Shown here: one piece after another, positions 8,321 to 16,905 of the stretch
Position numbering within the stretch: position 1 is the first letter of the stretch
Layout of the letters: the number at the start of each line of letters is the position of its first letter
Source: Paraburkholderia phenazinium
GTDB taxonomy: Bacteria > Pseudomonadota > Gammaproteobacteria > Burkholderiales > Burkholderiaceae
Direction: 5' to 3'
DNA length: 64,000 nt
Assembly (NCBI RefSeq): GCF_900100735.1
Contig: NZ_FNCJ01000026.1
Location: 1-64,000, forward strand
Notes under the pieces: model-generated
What the model was told of the DNA's origin: nothing
What the model saw: only the letters and a program-made list of their open reading frames with translations
Database searches by the model: none
Program-made: the position numbers and the translations under genes

Positions 8321-9270
8321 CTAGGCGGCTTGCTGCCTGGCAACCCGGCGGATGGTCTGGGGAGGTTGGCCCAGCGTCCTGACGAATGCTCGGCGCATCC
8401 TTTCGGTGTCGCCGAAACCGGTCTCCCTGGCGATCACTGCCAGTGAGAGCTCCCCTGCGTCAACGAGGCTGCGAGCAGCATCGACGCGCAGCTTCTCCAC
8501 AGCCTGCGCAGGAGACTGTCCGGTCTCAATCTTGAAGAGTCGGCTCAGTTGTCTTGGGCTCACATGCGCGGCGTCAGCGATAACCTCCACCGAAAGGTCC
8601 TTGTGAAGGTTGGCCCTGGCGAAGGAAAGCACCTTCTGCATGCGGTCTGATCTGGGCTGAAGCTCCAGCAGCGCCGAGAACTGGGACTGGCCGCTGGTAC
8701 GCCGGTGGTAGACCACCAGCTTCTTCGCCACGGCCTTCGCGACCTCCTCTCCGTGGTCATCCTCAACCATGGCCAATGCCAGGTCGATACACGTGGTCAT
8801 ACCAGCCGATGTCCACACACCGCCGTCGTTCGTGAAGATTCGGTCCGGCAGAACCTTTACGTCTGGGTGTCGCAACTGAAGCTTCTGAGCCGCGGACCAG
8901 TGAGTCGTTGCACGACGGCCGTCGAGGATCCCGGCTTCCGCAAGGATGAACGCGCCGGTGCAGATGCTGCCCACTCGCCTGCAAGCCTGCAAGCCTGCGA
9001 GGCGCGCTGCAGGAATGACCTCATCCTCGGTGTGGAAGTCGGGGCCTCAATGGAGCCGAGGACGAGCAGCGTATCGAACGCCAAGTTCCGGAACTTGCGC
9101 GAGTCCACCGTCGCGCCCGAGTAGCTCGGAACCGGCCCCCCGGCTTCGGACAGCAGGATTTGCCGATAGGACTCGTACCCTAGCTCCTTGTTCGCCAACC
9201 CGAACACGGCCATGACGGCGAGGTCGAGGATCTCGAACCCCGGGAAGATCAACAAGGCAACGGTCTTCAT
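8321..9270 (-). pseudogene. GlxA-type AraC-family regulator broken by an 8-bp tandem duplication
   Basis: Two overlapping frames encode one GlxA-family regulator: an N-terminal DJ-1/PfpI-like domain (MKTVALLIFPGFEILDLA, start ATG 9270) and a C-terminal AraC helix-turn-helix pair (VSPRQLSRLFKIETGQSP, then GFGDTERMRRAFVRTLGQPP, ending at 8321). The frame changes at 8982-8997, where the 8-bp unit caagcctg occurs twice in tandem. Removing one copy restores the expected sequence RASQACRRVGSICTGAF. With the duplication the protein runs out of frame after about 95 residues. It is either a recent pseudogene or a slip-prone, switchable gene; a sequencing error is also possible. It lies divergent from the truncated dehydrogenase gene. 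Confidence 0.85.
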
Positions 9271-9459
9271 AGGATGTCCCAAAACGCAGATTCACGCGAT
9301 TCGAGTCAAGCATAGTCCCGCTGAGGTCGCTATGCAATTCTGCGAGATATCCGGAAGCATTGATTGTCCCCAAACACTGGATTTACGTCTTTTAAGCCAT
9401 CGCCCGTGGCCTCGCTATAGGCGTATCGAATGAGTGTTAGTCTTCCTGGGAGATTTCAC

Positions 9460-9948
9460 ATGACCCAGAAGCAGTCCATGGGCACCGCCGTTGTTACCGG
9501 TGCATCGTCCGGTATCGGAGCCGTGTATGCCGATCGCCTGGCCAGGCGCGGATATGACCTGGTGCTCGTTGCTCGCAACGAGCAGCGCCTGCAGGCGCTG
9601 GCGACTCGTCTTCGCGCAGACACCGGGCGCGCAGTCCGGGTAGAGAAGGCAGACCTCACTGACAAGTCCGACCTCACCCGCGTCGAGGCGCTGCTAAAGG
9701 ACGACGCGAGCCTCTCCCTCCTCGTGAACAACGCCGGGTTCGGGTCGGTGAGGTTGATGCTCGCCAGCGAAGTCGAGACGATGGAGTCGATGATCGACCT
9801 CAACGTGATGGCGCTGACGCGCTTGGCATTCGCAAACGGTTTTAAGGCTTTCGCTTCCCGCAGACCGCCGTGCTGTGTTTCGTTCGGCACGCAGCAGAAT
9901 CACACTCGGCGCGGCGGCGCCGAGTTGCGCGATGCTCCGGTGCGTTGA
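9460..9948 (+). pseudogene. Short-chain dehydrogenase, truncated
   Basis: The N-terminal half of a classical short-chain dehydrogenase. It has the NAD(P)-binding TGASSGIG motif, the AR..RLQALA segment, LLVNNAGFGS and the DLNVMALTRL helix. After about residue 126 homology stops and the frame continues through unrelated sequence to a stop at 9948. The catalytic Ser and YxxxK are missing, so it cannot be an active enzyme. The ATG at 9460 has a good ribosome binding site (ctgggaga). The broken end abuts the 3' end of the convergent large secreted protein gene, so the loss may have come from a deletion that ended there. Confidence 0.75.
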
Positions 9949-9992
9949 CTCGTCAAGGCCTGGACAAGCTAATGACCTCGCCTTCCGTTGCA

Positions 9993-12416
9993 CTATCGCC
10001 GGAAGCCACCGCCACGCGCGCCCTGGTTAAAGCGTTGGCTCTCAGCGGCGCCTCGCTGCCGATTCTGCATCTGCTGGTTCAATTCGCCGGATGACATTTG
10101 AGCACCGGTTCTATTGAAACCGCCGGCAGGACTCTGGGGAGCAGCGCCGCCAGGTCTGCTGGACACGGGTTGAGTCGGACGCTGTTGCTGGTAGGCCTGT
10201 GCCTTTTGCTGACCCGCCGCGGCATTGGTGGTCTGAGCGCTGGTGGGACGCTGCTGTTGAACACTCTGTGCTCTCTGCTGGGCCGTGGCGGAATTGGTGG
10301 AATTGGCGGACTGGGTTCCCGCAGGCCGTTGCTGTTGCGCAGTCTGCGCTGCAGGCTTACTCACTGCAGACCACGAGCCGTTGTCGTATTTCTGCCAGCT
10401 ACCATTGGTGTTCTTGTAGACATTACCGTCACGACCCGCATACATATCGCCGCTCGCGGTTTTACTCGCCACAACACGGCCGTTCGCGCTTGTGCCCGCA
10501 ACCGCTTTGCCGCCCGCGGAATTCTGATAGCTGCCCACCGAGCCATTTGCCGTCGTCTGATGCTGTGTCGCCGCCCACTGGTTGCCCTTGGTGACGACGG
10601 AGCTGCCCCACTGACCGTATGCGTTTGAGCCTTGGCGAGTCGCGCCATAGGCGCCGGTGTAGGGATTGTAGGCCTGGCCAACGCTCGCGCTGCCGTACCG
10701 TCCGGAAGCGGTTGCTCCGCGTGCGTAGGTGCCCGTGTTGGGGTTGTATGAGGTGCCCCATTGCGCGCTGCCGTTCGGTCCGTATGCGACCCCCCTTACA
10801 CCGCTCGCGCCGGTATAGGGGTTGTAGGTGCGATAACCATAGGGCGCGGGACGCGGGTAGTAAACCGGGTAAGGTCCGTGGCCCACGAGAACGTATGGCG
10901 GGTAGTAGTAACCGTTACCCTGCGCGACGATTGCGCCGAGCGCCGCGCCTGCGACGAACACGCCGAGATACCCTGCCGTATAGCTGGCCTGCACTGCGCC
11001 GCTCGGGGTCACGTATTGCGTGACGTAAGTCACGTTATAGACGGGCGAACTGGCTGGAATCGTGTAGATCACCTGAGGCACGGACTGACTGGTTTGCCAT
11101 GGTCCGTTCGGCGATGAAGAATCGAACCATACCCCTTGAGAGCACACGTAATAGTGGTTCTGCACCTTGATCACTTTGTCGGGCGTGTTGGCAGCGTACG
11201 AGAGCGGCGTGCCTTCAATCGGCTGGAACTGAGGCTCGCCGCTGTACACAACCTTGAGCGCGGCTGCAGCGGCACTGGGGTTGATCTCGACGGTTGTCGG
11301 GATTTGCGCAAGCAGCACCGCGTCGGCCGCCTCGGGGGTGCCGGGTACTGCGGGCAGAACGCGGGCGGCTATGCTATCGCGCGGAATTTTCGCGAAATCG
11401 GCTGGCAACTGATTGGTCGCGAATGTCCACGGACCGGTGGGTGATGGTGCGGAGAACCAGCGGCCGGCGCTCAGGTAGTAGTACGTACTGGTTGGTGAAT
11501 AAACGAATACATCGCTGTCGGTATTCTTGGCGAAAACCAGTTGGGTTCCGGGAATCGTCGCGTAAACCGGCTTACCATCGAACACGATCAGTTCTGCTGG
11601 CGTACTGCTGAAGAACACCCCGGGCGCTGCGGCAGGTTTCGCTTTGGGCACCGGGATATAGGGTTTCAGGTCCGCCCACGTTGGGTCGTCAGGCACCTTC
11701 GACATCTTGGCAGGAAGGGCTTTCGCCGCGGCCCACCCGCTCTTCAGGTCAGTTGACGTCATCCACGACTGCCCGTTGAATAAATAGTACTGGTGGCTGG
11801 CGTTATCGAGGAAGAGCGGCCAATTGGCGTTGACGACGAACGTGAGATCCGAATCCTGAATCGGTGCGAGCACTGCGTCGCCGTCGACGTGCAAAAGCAC
11901 TGCTGGACCGAAGCTGAAGAAAATGGCGGGTGGGTCGTTCTTGACGGCCGCGACCGCCGGGGATCCCTTCTTCTCCACACTCGCAACTAGCCGGTCGAGC
12001 GAGATGGTCAGCGAGGCCTGCGGGTTGAGAAACTCGCGCACGAGTCCATCCATCTTTTTGGCCGTGGCTGGGTCGGCACCAGGAAAAGTCAGGCTGACAA
12101 TCTGCGGATTGCTCAAGAGTACGGCGCGAGTGTCGACATCCACCTGCGTTTGCATCTGCAACGCGACAATTCCCACCTGCGGCTTGCCGCCGCGCGGTGT
12201 CACGCTTATCGCCATGCGGCCGTCAATTTCCTTGAAATCCTTCCAGTCGTCGATTTGCGGTTGATAGTAGACGAGCGACGCATCGTTTCTTGTTATTTCG
12301 CGCGGCCAGCCCGGGTCCTGGGCCATAGCGGCGGGAGGTCGCGCTAGCAAAAGCGACAGCGCAAACGCTGCGGAGCGCGCCAACGTGCTAATTGGTACTC
12401 CTGGATTGGCCATCAT
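9993..12416 (-). CDS. Large secreted protein with three internal repeats and a Gln-rich tail
   Basis: About 807 residues with a signal peptide (residues 1-33, ending AAMAQ). Three related blocks of roughly 80-115 residues follow at about 164-266, 267-381 and 382-460. Each has a strand pair ending in DG or SG, then a tyrosine pair, a G.W segment and, in blocks 2 and 3, SP.GPW. The remainder is Gly/Tyr/Asn-rich with YNPYTGA-like motifs, and the tail has four QQQRP units. Such proteins are sometimes annotated in Burkholderia as 'carbohydrate-binding family V/XII'; I see no enzyme motif. The start is uncertain: a GTG at 12497 has a better ribosome binding site but would add 27 residues before the signal peptide. 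A double palindrome lies upstream at 12545-12591. Confidence 0.75.
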   Translation of the reverse strand: MMANPGVPISTLARSAAFALSLLLARPPAAMAQDPGWPREITRNDASLVYYQPQIDDWKDFKEIDGRMAISVTPRGGKPQVGIVALQMQTQVDVDTRAVLLSNPQIVSLTFPGADPATAKKMDGLVREFLNPQASLTISLDRLVASVEKKGSPAVAAVKNDPPAIFFSFGPAVLLHVDGDAVLAPIQDSDLTFVVNANWPLFLDNASHQYYLFNGQSWMTSTDLKSGWAAAKALPAKMSKVPDDPTWADLKPYIPVPKAKPAAAPGVFFSSTPAELIVFDGKPVYATIPGTQLVFAKNTDSDVFVYSPTSTYYYLSAGRWFSAPSPTGPWTFATNQLPADFAKIPRDSIAARVLPAVPGTPEAADAVLLAQIPTTVEINPSAAAAALKVVYSGEPQFQPIEGTPLSYAANTPDKVIKVQNHYYVCSQGVWFDSSSPNGPWQTSQSVPQVIYTIPASSPVYNVTYVTQYVTPSGAVQASYTAGYLGVFVAGAALGAIVAQGNGYYYPPYVLVGHGPYPVYYPRPAPYGYRTYNPYTGASGVRGVAYGPNGSAQWGTSYNPNTGTYARGATASGRYGSASVGQAYNPYTGAYGATRQGSNAYGQWGSSVVTKGNQWAATQHQTTANGSVGSYQNSAGGKAVAGTSANGRVVASKTASGDMYAGRDGNVYKNTNGSWQKYDNGSWSAVSKPAAQTAQQQRPAGTQSANSTNSATAQQRAQSVQQQRPTSAQTTNAAAGQQKAQAYQQQRPTQPVSSRPGGAAPQSPAGGFNRTGAQMSSGELNQQMQNRQRGAAESQRFNQGARGGGFRR

Positions 12417-12544
12417 TTTTTGCCGTTGTTGGCGCTCGACAGAGTCTTGCTCTGGCAGCCGCGCGTCATCGCTTCGGCGTTGAACGAAGAGAGCCACCAA
12501 CTGTCCTCTGCTAAAAAAATAGACTCAGGCCACTGCGTCGGCAA

Positions 12545-12591
12545 TGGGACCTTAGTCCTATGAGGTCGAGCGCTATAGGACTAAGGTCCCA
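12545..12591. promoter_or_regulatory. Paired DosR-like palindromes in a divergent promoter region
   Basis: Perfect 17-bp inverted arms (tgggaccttagtcctat at 12545-12561 and its complement at 12575-12591) are separated by 13 bp. Each arm holds a near-palindromic core GGGACCTTAGTCC; the core centres are 32 bp apart, about three DNA turns. The same core, as GGGACCAAAGTCC, occurs at 15667 and 16173. It resembles the GGGACTWWAGTCCC box of the mycobacterial NarL/FixJ-family regulator DosR. The site lies between the large secreted protein gene and the small secreted protein gene and could control both. The likely binder is the FixJ-like regulator at 14975-15610 (inference). Confidence 0.65.
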
Positions 12592-12748
12592 TGTGGTCGT
12601 AGCTGGATATGCCTAGTATTAAGGGTGCAGAAAGCTGTGCAAAAACATAGCCACGATTCTTCTGAAATGGACCATAAAAAGACCCCGCAGCGGTTCCAGG
12701 GTAGTCCCGGATACGAGTTCCGTTTGCCGATCGAAACAGGAGATGGCA

Positions 12749-13033
12749 ATGAGAGTTCTGCTTATATTGGTGTGCCTCGTGCTGTCTTCGAGCGCATTTG
12801 CAGAGTGCGGCACGAACTTGCGCGGCGGCACCGCTTGTAGCAACGGACAGACGGCCGGCGGCTATAACCCCAACACCGGCAACGCGTGGAAGGCACAAAA
12901 GAATCAGGCGGGCGTGACTACAACCCAGACCAGCAAGGGTGGCGAAGCGAAGACGATGAACGGACGCGGTGTTTATAAAAGCCCTGGCGGCGTGACTTGC
13001 TATAAGGGCGCCAACAGCCACGGGTGCAATTGA
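12749..13033 (+). CDS. Small secreted protein with an NPNTG motif
   Basis: A 94-residue protein with a clear signal peptide (MRVLLILVCLVLSSSAFA) and a mature part rich in Gly, Asn, Thr and Lys, with four cysteines (two near the start, two near the end) that may pair. GGYNPNTGNAW resembles the NPNTG/NPYTG motifs of the divergent large secreted protein. The ATG at 12749 is chosen because aggag lies 7 bp upstream; the ATG at 12743 is too close to it. The shared DosR-like palindromes upstream suggest coordinated expression. Function unknown. Confidence 0.75.
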   Translation: MRVLLILVCLVLSSSAFAECGTNLRGGTACSNGQTAGGYNPNTGNAWKAQKNQAGVTTTQTSKGGEAKTMNGRGVYKSPGGVTCYKGANSHGCN

Positions 13034-13598
13034 AGACGCGCGACTTATGGCCGATAGAACCAGACAACGCCGGAAAAAACTGCATATATAAATTGCCTTA
13101 TCGAGATGAGTAAGTAAAATAGAGGCATCCGGGATGCAGGATATGTGTAGGTGTCGTTGTATTATCCGTTTCCTGAAAAGGGGCCATTGTTCGGACCAGA
13201 TTTTCTGGCCCCGCAGTGCCTATCTCCTTGGCAACTAGCTTTACGAAAATAATTGGCAGTGCTTGTTGTCAAGGTAAGAGGAAAATCCGTAGCGCAATGA
13301 CTCTGGCCGGTCTGATCGCGTTTGTTGCGATTCGATGAAGGTGAGCCGAGCCTTGTGGCTGGACAAGCGGGGTCTCCTTGCAGGTCTTCGGTTCCGTCTG
13401 TGGAACCCTGCCGGTCGATCTGTATTCGAGTCGGATCGACATTCTGCTGACGCCTCTGGTTGAAGAAGGACGCTTGTCAGGTTGACTCGAGCGCTTTCGA
13501 TGTAACTGCTCGCACCATTTAGCACGTTTTAGCGCGTCCGCGGGATTGCATCATGCCCTTGGGCCATTGCTGGTGTGAGTATCTCAGGAGAGCCTTCC
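13034..13598. other. Gene-free stretch before the sensor kinase
   Basis: About 565 bp with no convincing gene; short open frames here show no family signature. A weak stem (ggggcca at 13179-13185 pairing with tggcccc at 13206-13212) may end the upstream transcript. No copy of the GGGACCWWAGTCC box is seen. The promoter of the kinase gene presumably lies in the last part. Confidence 0.5.
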
Positions 13599-14969
13599 GT
13601 GAGCTTCGCCTTGCCAGCAATTGTATCTGTGGAGGCAGGAATCATCTTGTGGTTGCTGACGTTGCTTGCGCGTCAATCATGGGCTTCCCTTGAGCCCCAC
13701 GTTGACCATCAGCGTATCCGACGGCGCGGCGCAACCGCTGTGCGAGATTTCCGGTGGTCATCGAGGGTTAGGCGCTCGTCCTCGAGCCAGGCGGGTGAGG
13801 GAACTTCAGGAGCTTCGCAACGTAGTGGATCGCAGCATAGCCGCATCTCGCTGCACGGCGCGGGTGAGGACGGCTTTCGGGAGCTTTGGGAGGCGTTTCC
13901 ATTCGTGGTTTTGCTGCTTGACCAGCAAGGCAGCATCCTGATGGCGAATCTGAGGGCCTGCAGTCTGTTTGGTTACGGGAGCGACGAACTACCCGGTGTG
14001 TCAATCTCTGTCCTCGTTCCCGAGCCGCGAGAAAGTTACGATTCGAGCTGTTGCGACGGATTTCTGTCGACGCTAACTAGTTTGCCCTTCGGCGCAACAC
14101 GCAGTTATGTTGCAAGGCGCAAAGATGGTTCTGAACTCCCATTGGAGGTTAGCCTAAGGCAGTCTTCCTTTAGAGGCCAGGTGGCGGTTCTCGCGTTTGT
14201 GGAGGACAAGTCGGATCACTATGGTTTGCTTCAGAACCAGCAGGACCTTGCTCATCTGACACGCGTATCGACCATGGGAGAGATAGCGGGATCGCTGGCG
14301 CACGAACTGAATCAGCCGCTGACCGCGATTCTCAGCAACGTGCACGCGGCGCAGCGCTTTATGACCGCCGACCCGATCGACGTGGCGGAGGTGCTGGAAA
14401 TTCTCAACGACATCGTTCAAGACGACTATCGCGCAAGCGAGGTAATCCGACGGATCCGTTCGGTGGTGAGGAAGACCGATATGGAGTTCGCCCTGGTCGA
14501 TCTCGTCGGTGTGATCCGTGAAGTTGTCGCTTTGCTATACAGCGAGGCGATCATGCGCGGCGCCCGCGTGGCGCTGCAGTCATGCGCGGAACTCCCCGCT
14601 GTGTACGCCGACAAGGTGCAGTTGCAGCAGGTCATCCTCAATCTTCTGCTTAACGCCTTCGATGCGATGAGCCATGTATTGCCCGGCGAGCGGCTCGTAT
14701 CGGTCGAGGTGGCCGCACAAAGTGACGAGACGGTTCTCATTGCCGTGCGCGACTGCGGACACGGGCTCACAGTGGGAAAGCTCGATACAGTCTTTAAGCC
14801 GTTCCATACATCCAAACCCAGTGGCCTTGGTTTGGGATTGTCGATTAGCCGGTCAATCGTGGAACTCCACGGTGGCCGGATCTGGGCCGAAAATAACATC
14901 AATCGAGGCGCGACGTTCTTTGTTTCGTTACCCGGAGGCAAACAGGCACGAAGCAGGCAGTCGCGGTAA
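13599..14969 (+). CDS. PAS-domain sensor histidine kinase, FixL-like
   Basis: A 456-residue kinase. A single hydrophobic segment lies at residues 3-24 (PAIVSVEAGIILWLLTLLA) and a PAS domain at about 93-210. The phospho-acceptor is H235 in GSLAHELNQPLTAILSNVHAA, the type found in FixL/DctB-class kinases. N-box (LQQVILNLLLNAFDAM), G1 (DCGHGL) and G2 (GLGLGLSISRSIVE) motifs are complete. The GTG at 13599 is used because caggagag precedes it. Residues about 28-92 are an unusual Arg/Ser-rich linker, and I cannot exclude a compensated frame change there. I see no firm haem-binding histidine, so oxygen sensing is not shown. The paired response regulator starts 5 bp after the stop. Confidence 0.85.
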   Translation: MSFALPAIVSVEAGIILWLLTLLARQSWASLEPHVDHQRIRRRGATAVRDFRWSSRVRRSSSSQAGEGTSGASQRSGSQHSRISLHGAGEDGFRELWEAFPFVVLLLDQQGSILMANLRACSLFGYGSDELPGVSISVLVPEPRESYDSSCCDGFLSTLTSLPFGATRSYVARRKDGSELPLEVSLRQSSFRGQVAVLAFVEDKSDHYGLLQNQQDLAHLTRVSTMGEIAGSLAHELNQPLTAILSNVHAAQRFMTADPIDVAEVLEILNDIVQDDYRASEVIRRIRSVVRKTDMEFALVDLVGVIREVVALLYSEAIMRGARVALQSCAELPAVYADKVQLQQVILNLLLNAFDAMSHVLPGERLVSVEVAAQSDETVLIAVRDCGHGLTVGKLDTVFKPFHTSKPSGLGLGLSISRSIVELHGGRIWAENNINRGATFFVSLPGGKQARSRQSR

Positions 14970-14974
14970 CAGCC

Positions 14975-15610
14975 ATGACAGAATCAGATCCGTTGGTGTT
15001 CGTCGTCGACGACGACGATTCCGTCCGTCGTGCACTGGCTCGCTTGCTGCGGTGCGCGGGCCATTGTGTCGAGACGTTTGCATCGGCAAACGAGTTTCTC
15101 GCCACCGCAAATTTCGGTGCACGCCCGGGATGTCTGGTGCTCGACATTGAATTGCCGGATATCAATGGCCTCCAGTTGCAACGCGAACTGGGCGCGTCGT
15201 TGCCGATCATCTTTATAAGCGGCTACGGCGATATTCCGATGACTGTCCAGGCCATGAAGGCCGGCGCTTGCGACTTCTTGCCGAAACCGGTGCATGAGGC
15301 GGATTTGCTGCGTGCGGTCGATCAGGCGCTCGAGCATGCCAGACGCATCTTTGCAAACAGGTGCGAACTGGATTCGCTGCGCCAGCGCGTTGAGCGCTTG
15401 ACACCACGCGAACGGGAAGTCATGTCGCTCGTCGTCACCGGGCGGTTGAACAAGCAGGTCGCGAGCGACCTTGGTACCGCCGAAAAAACCATCAAGGCTC
15501 ACCGTGCACGGGTGATGGCGAAGATGGAAGTCTCGTCGCTGGCGCAACTGGTCCACCTTGTTGACCGGGTTGCCATTTCCTCACCTGCCGACCATCGGTC
15601 ACCCCGCTAA
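14975..15610 (+). CDS. FixJ-family response regulator
   Basis: A 211-residue regulator. The receiver domain occupies residues 7-120, with the acidic pocket VVDDDD and phosphorylation site D57 in CLVLDIELPDINGL, then FISGYGDIPM and a conserved lysine in LPKPV. A LuxR-type helix-turn-helix covers about 140-200 (LTPREREVMSLVVTG, then LGTAEKTIKAHRARVMAKM). The plan is that of FixJ/TodT/StyR regulators. It is cotranscribed with the kinase. The GGGACCWWAGTCC palindromes near neighbouring genes are good candidate binding sites, because NarL/FixJ-family proteins bind such short dyads. Confidence 0.92.
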   Translation: MTESDPLVFVVDDDDSVRRALARLLRCAGHCVETFASANEFLATANFGARPGCLVLDIELPDINGLQLQRELGASLPIIFISGYGDIPMTVQAMKAGACDFLPKPVHEADLLRAVDQALEHARRIFANRCELDSLRQRVERLTPREREVMSLVVTGRLNKQVASDLGTAEKTIKAHRARVMAKMEVSSLAQLVHLVDRVAISSPADHRSPR

Positions 15611-15666
15611 ACGCGCTCGCGGCACGATTTTGCCGGGAACGGCAGGCGACCCGAGCGCGCGCATCC

Positions 15667-15712
15667 GGGACCAAAGTCCAATACCGCTATTCATTTGCGT
15701 CCCTTAGTCTAG
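15667..15712 (+). promoter_or_regulatory. DosR-like box plus a degenerate second copy, before the receiver gene
   Basis: GGGACCAAAGTCC occupies 15667-15679. A partial copy sharing CCTTAGTC lies at 15702-15709, about 31 bp further on, the same helical spacing as the pair at 12545-12591. The start codon of the receiver-only protein is at 15763, so the boxes are placed for activation of that gene. Confidence 0.55.
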
Positions 15713-15762
15713 TGCATGAGATATGCGTATGCTCGCGTAGTTCTGCCACTGGACGATCCACA

Positions 15763-16149
15763 ATGGGAACAGCCAAAGCACCTTTTGTTGTCGTCGTCGA
15801 TGACGATGAATCGGTGAGCCGGGCGATCAAACGACAATTGCGTTCTATCGGCGTGGTGGCGGAATCCTTCGCAAGCGGCGAAGCCTTCCTTGAAGCGATG
15901 TTGTCCATACCATCGTATCGCCCTGATTGCCTGATACTCGATGTACAGATGCCGGGGTTAAGTGGACTAGAAGTCCAGAAGCGCCTCGCGGACAGCGGCA
16001 TTCCGATCATTTGCATCACCGCACATGACGACATTGGAGTGCGCGAGCAGGCGCTGTCTGCTGGCGCGCTCGCGTACCTGCGCAAACCGTTTGACGACGA
16101 GATTTTCGTCAAGGCGGTGCGTGCCGCAATCGGCAAGCAGAGGACATAG
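15763..16149 (+). CDS. Receiver-only response regulator
   Basis: A 128-residue stand-alone receiver with no output domain. It has the acidic pocket VVVDDDES, the phosphorylation site D60 in CLILDVQMPGLSGLEVQ, the switch threonine in CITAHDD and the lysine in LRKPF. It is closest in style to the receivers of FixJ-type regulators. Such proteins can act as phosphate sinks or connectors for a nearby kinase. The FixL-like kinase at 13599-14969 is the likely partner (inference). The ATG at 15763 replaces a longer frame from 15712. A DosR-like box pair lies 84 bp upstream, so the FixJ-like regulator may drive its own modulator. Confidence 0.85.
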   Translation: MGTAKAPFVVVVDDDESVSRAIKRQLRSIGVVAESFASGEAFLEAMLSIPSYRPDCLILDVQMPGLSGLEVQKRLADSGIPIICITAHDDIGVREQALSAGALAYLRKPFDDEIFVKAVRAAIGKQRT

Positions 16150-16172
16150 CCTGGTGCGTATGGGGTGCATAT

Positions 16173-16185
16173 GGGACCAAAGTCC
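16173..16185 (+). promoter_or_regulatory. DosR-like box before the SYLF lipoprotein gene
   Basis: GGGACCAAAGTCC with the flanks at and aat is the same 18-base context as a core seen elsewhere in the locus. It lies 107 bp before the ATG at 16292. No second copy at 31-32 bp spacing is visible here. Confidence 0.55.
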
Positions 16186-16291
16186 AATTGTTTTAACGTG
16201 ACGCCGATACCACCATTGATGTGACCCGCGAAGATTTTGAGGCGGAAATGCGTTTCATACGTGATGTCAATTTCTGAATGGAGCATGCATC

Positions 16292-16852
16292 ATGATCAGG
16301 TACCTTCGATTAGTCCTCGCCATTCCCCTCTTGCTGTTTGGCGTGGCGTGTTCGACGAACCCGACTGTGGCCAATGGTGGGGACCCAGATTTAGACGCGC
16401 AGGCACGCCAGGCACTGCAACAGCTATTCGATAGCACTCCGAAGGCAAAAGATCTCCAATATCAGGCGAAAGCCGTCCTGGTGTTTCCGAGCATCGTCAA
16501 GGCCGGGCTCCTGGTGGGTGCGCAAGGCGGAAAGGGCGTGATGTTTGCGCCGGATGGCAAGATCATTGGGTACTACAGAGTACGCGGAGCTTCATACGGG
16601 CTGCAGGCAGGCGCACAAACTTTTTCGGAAGCGATGTTTTTGATGACCGACTCGGCAATCACTTCGCTTACAAGCGGCACCGGATTGTCCGTTGGTGTGG
16701 GGCCGAGTGTCGTGGTGGTGGATGCAGGGATGGCCAAATCGATGACAACGACGACATTGCAATCAGATGTCTATGCGTTCATTTTTGGCCAGCAGGGCCT
16801 GATGGCAGGTCTGGGCGTACAGGGGCAGAGAATCGTCAAGTTTGACGAGTGA
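16292..16852 (+). CDS. YSC84/SYLF-domain lipoprotein
   Basis: A 186-residue lipoprotein with a hydrophobic signal and lipobox FGVAC at about residue 20. The remainder is a SYLF (YSC84) domain: AKAVLVFPSIVKAGLLVGAQGGKGVM, then YYRVRGASYGLQAGAQ, typical of this lipid-binding family. Bacterial members are predicted envelope lipoproteins. It follows a single DosR-like box and precedes two more small envelope proteins (16906-17853), so it may be part of an envelope-stress or low-oxygen set. Function beyond lipid binding is unknown. Confidence 0.85.
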   Translation: MIRYLRLVLAIPLLLFGVACSTNPTVANGGDPDLDAQARQALQQLFDSTPKAKDLQYQAKAVLVFPSIVKAGLLVGAQGGKGVMFAPDGKIIGYYRVRGASYGLQAGAQTFSEAMFLMTDSAITSLTSGTGLSVGVGPSVVVVDAGMAKSMTTTTLQSDVYAFIFGQQGLMAGLGVQGQRIVKFDE

Positions 16853-16905
16853 TGCGCGCGACATCCTCGCGCATTCATAGCGTAGAACCCTGAGAGCCTC
16901 AAGCC

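Noticed and set aside
13179..13212. Stem with ggggcca and tggcccc arms
   Set aside because: The arms are only 7 bases, the loop is long and no T run follows; too weak to call a terminator on its own.
13676..13860. Possible compensated frameshift in the linker of the FixL-like kinase
   Set aside because: The linker is odd (Arg/Ser-rich), but no alternative frame gives a recognisable domain, so the single frame was kept.
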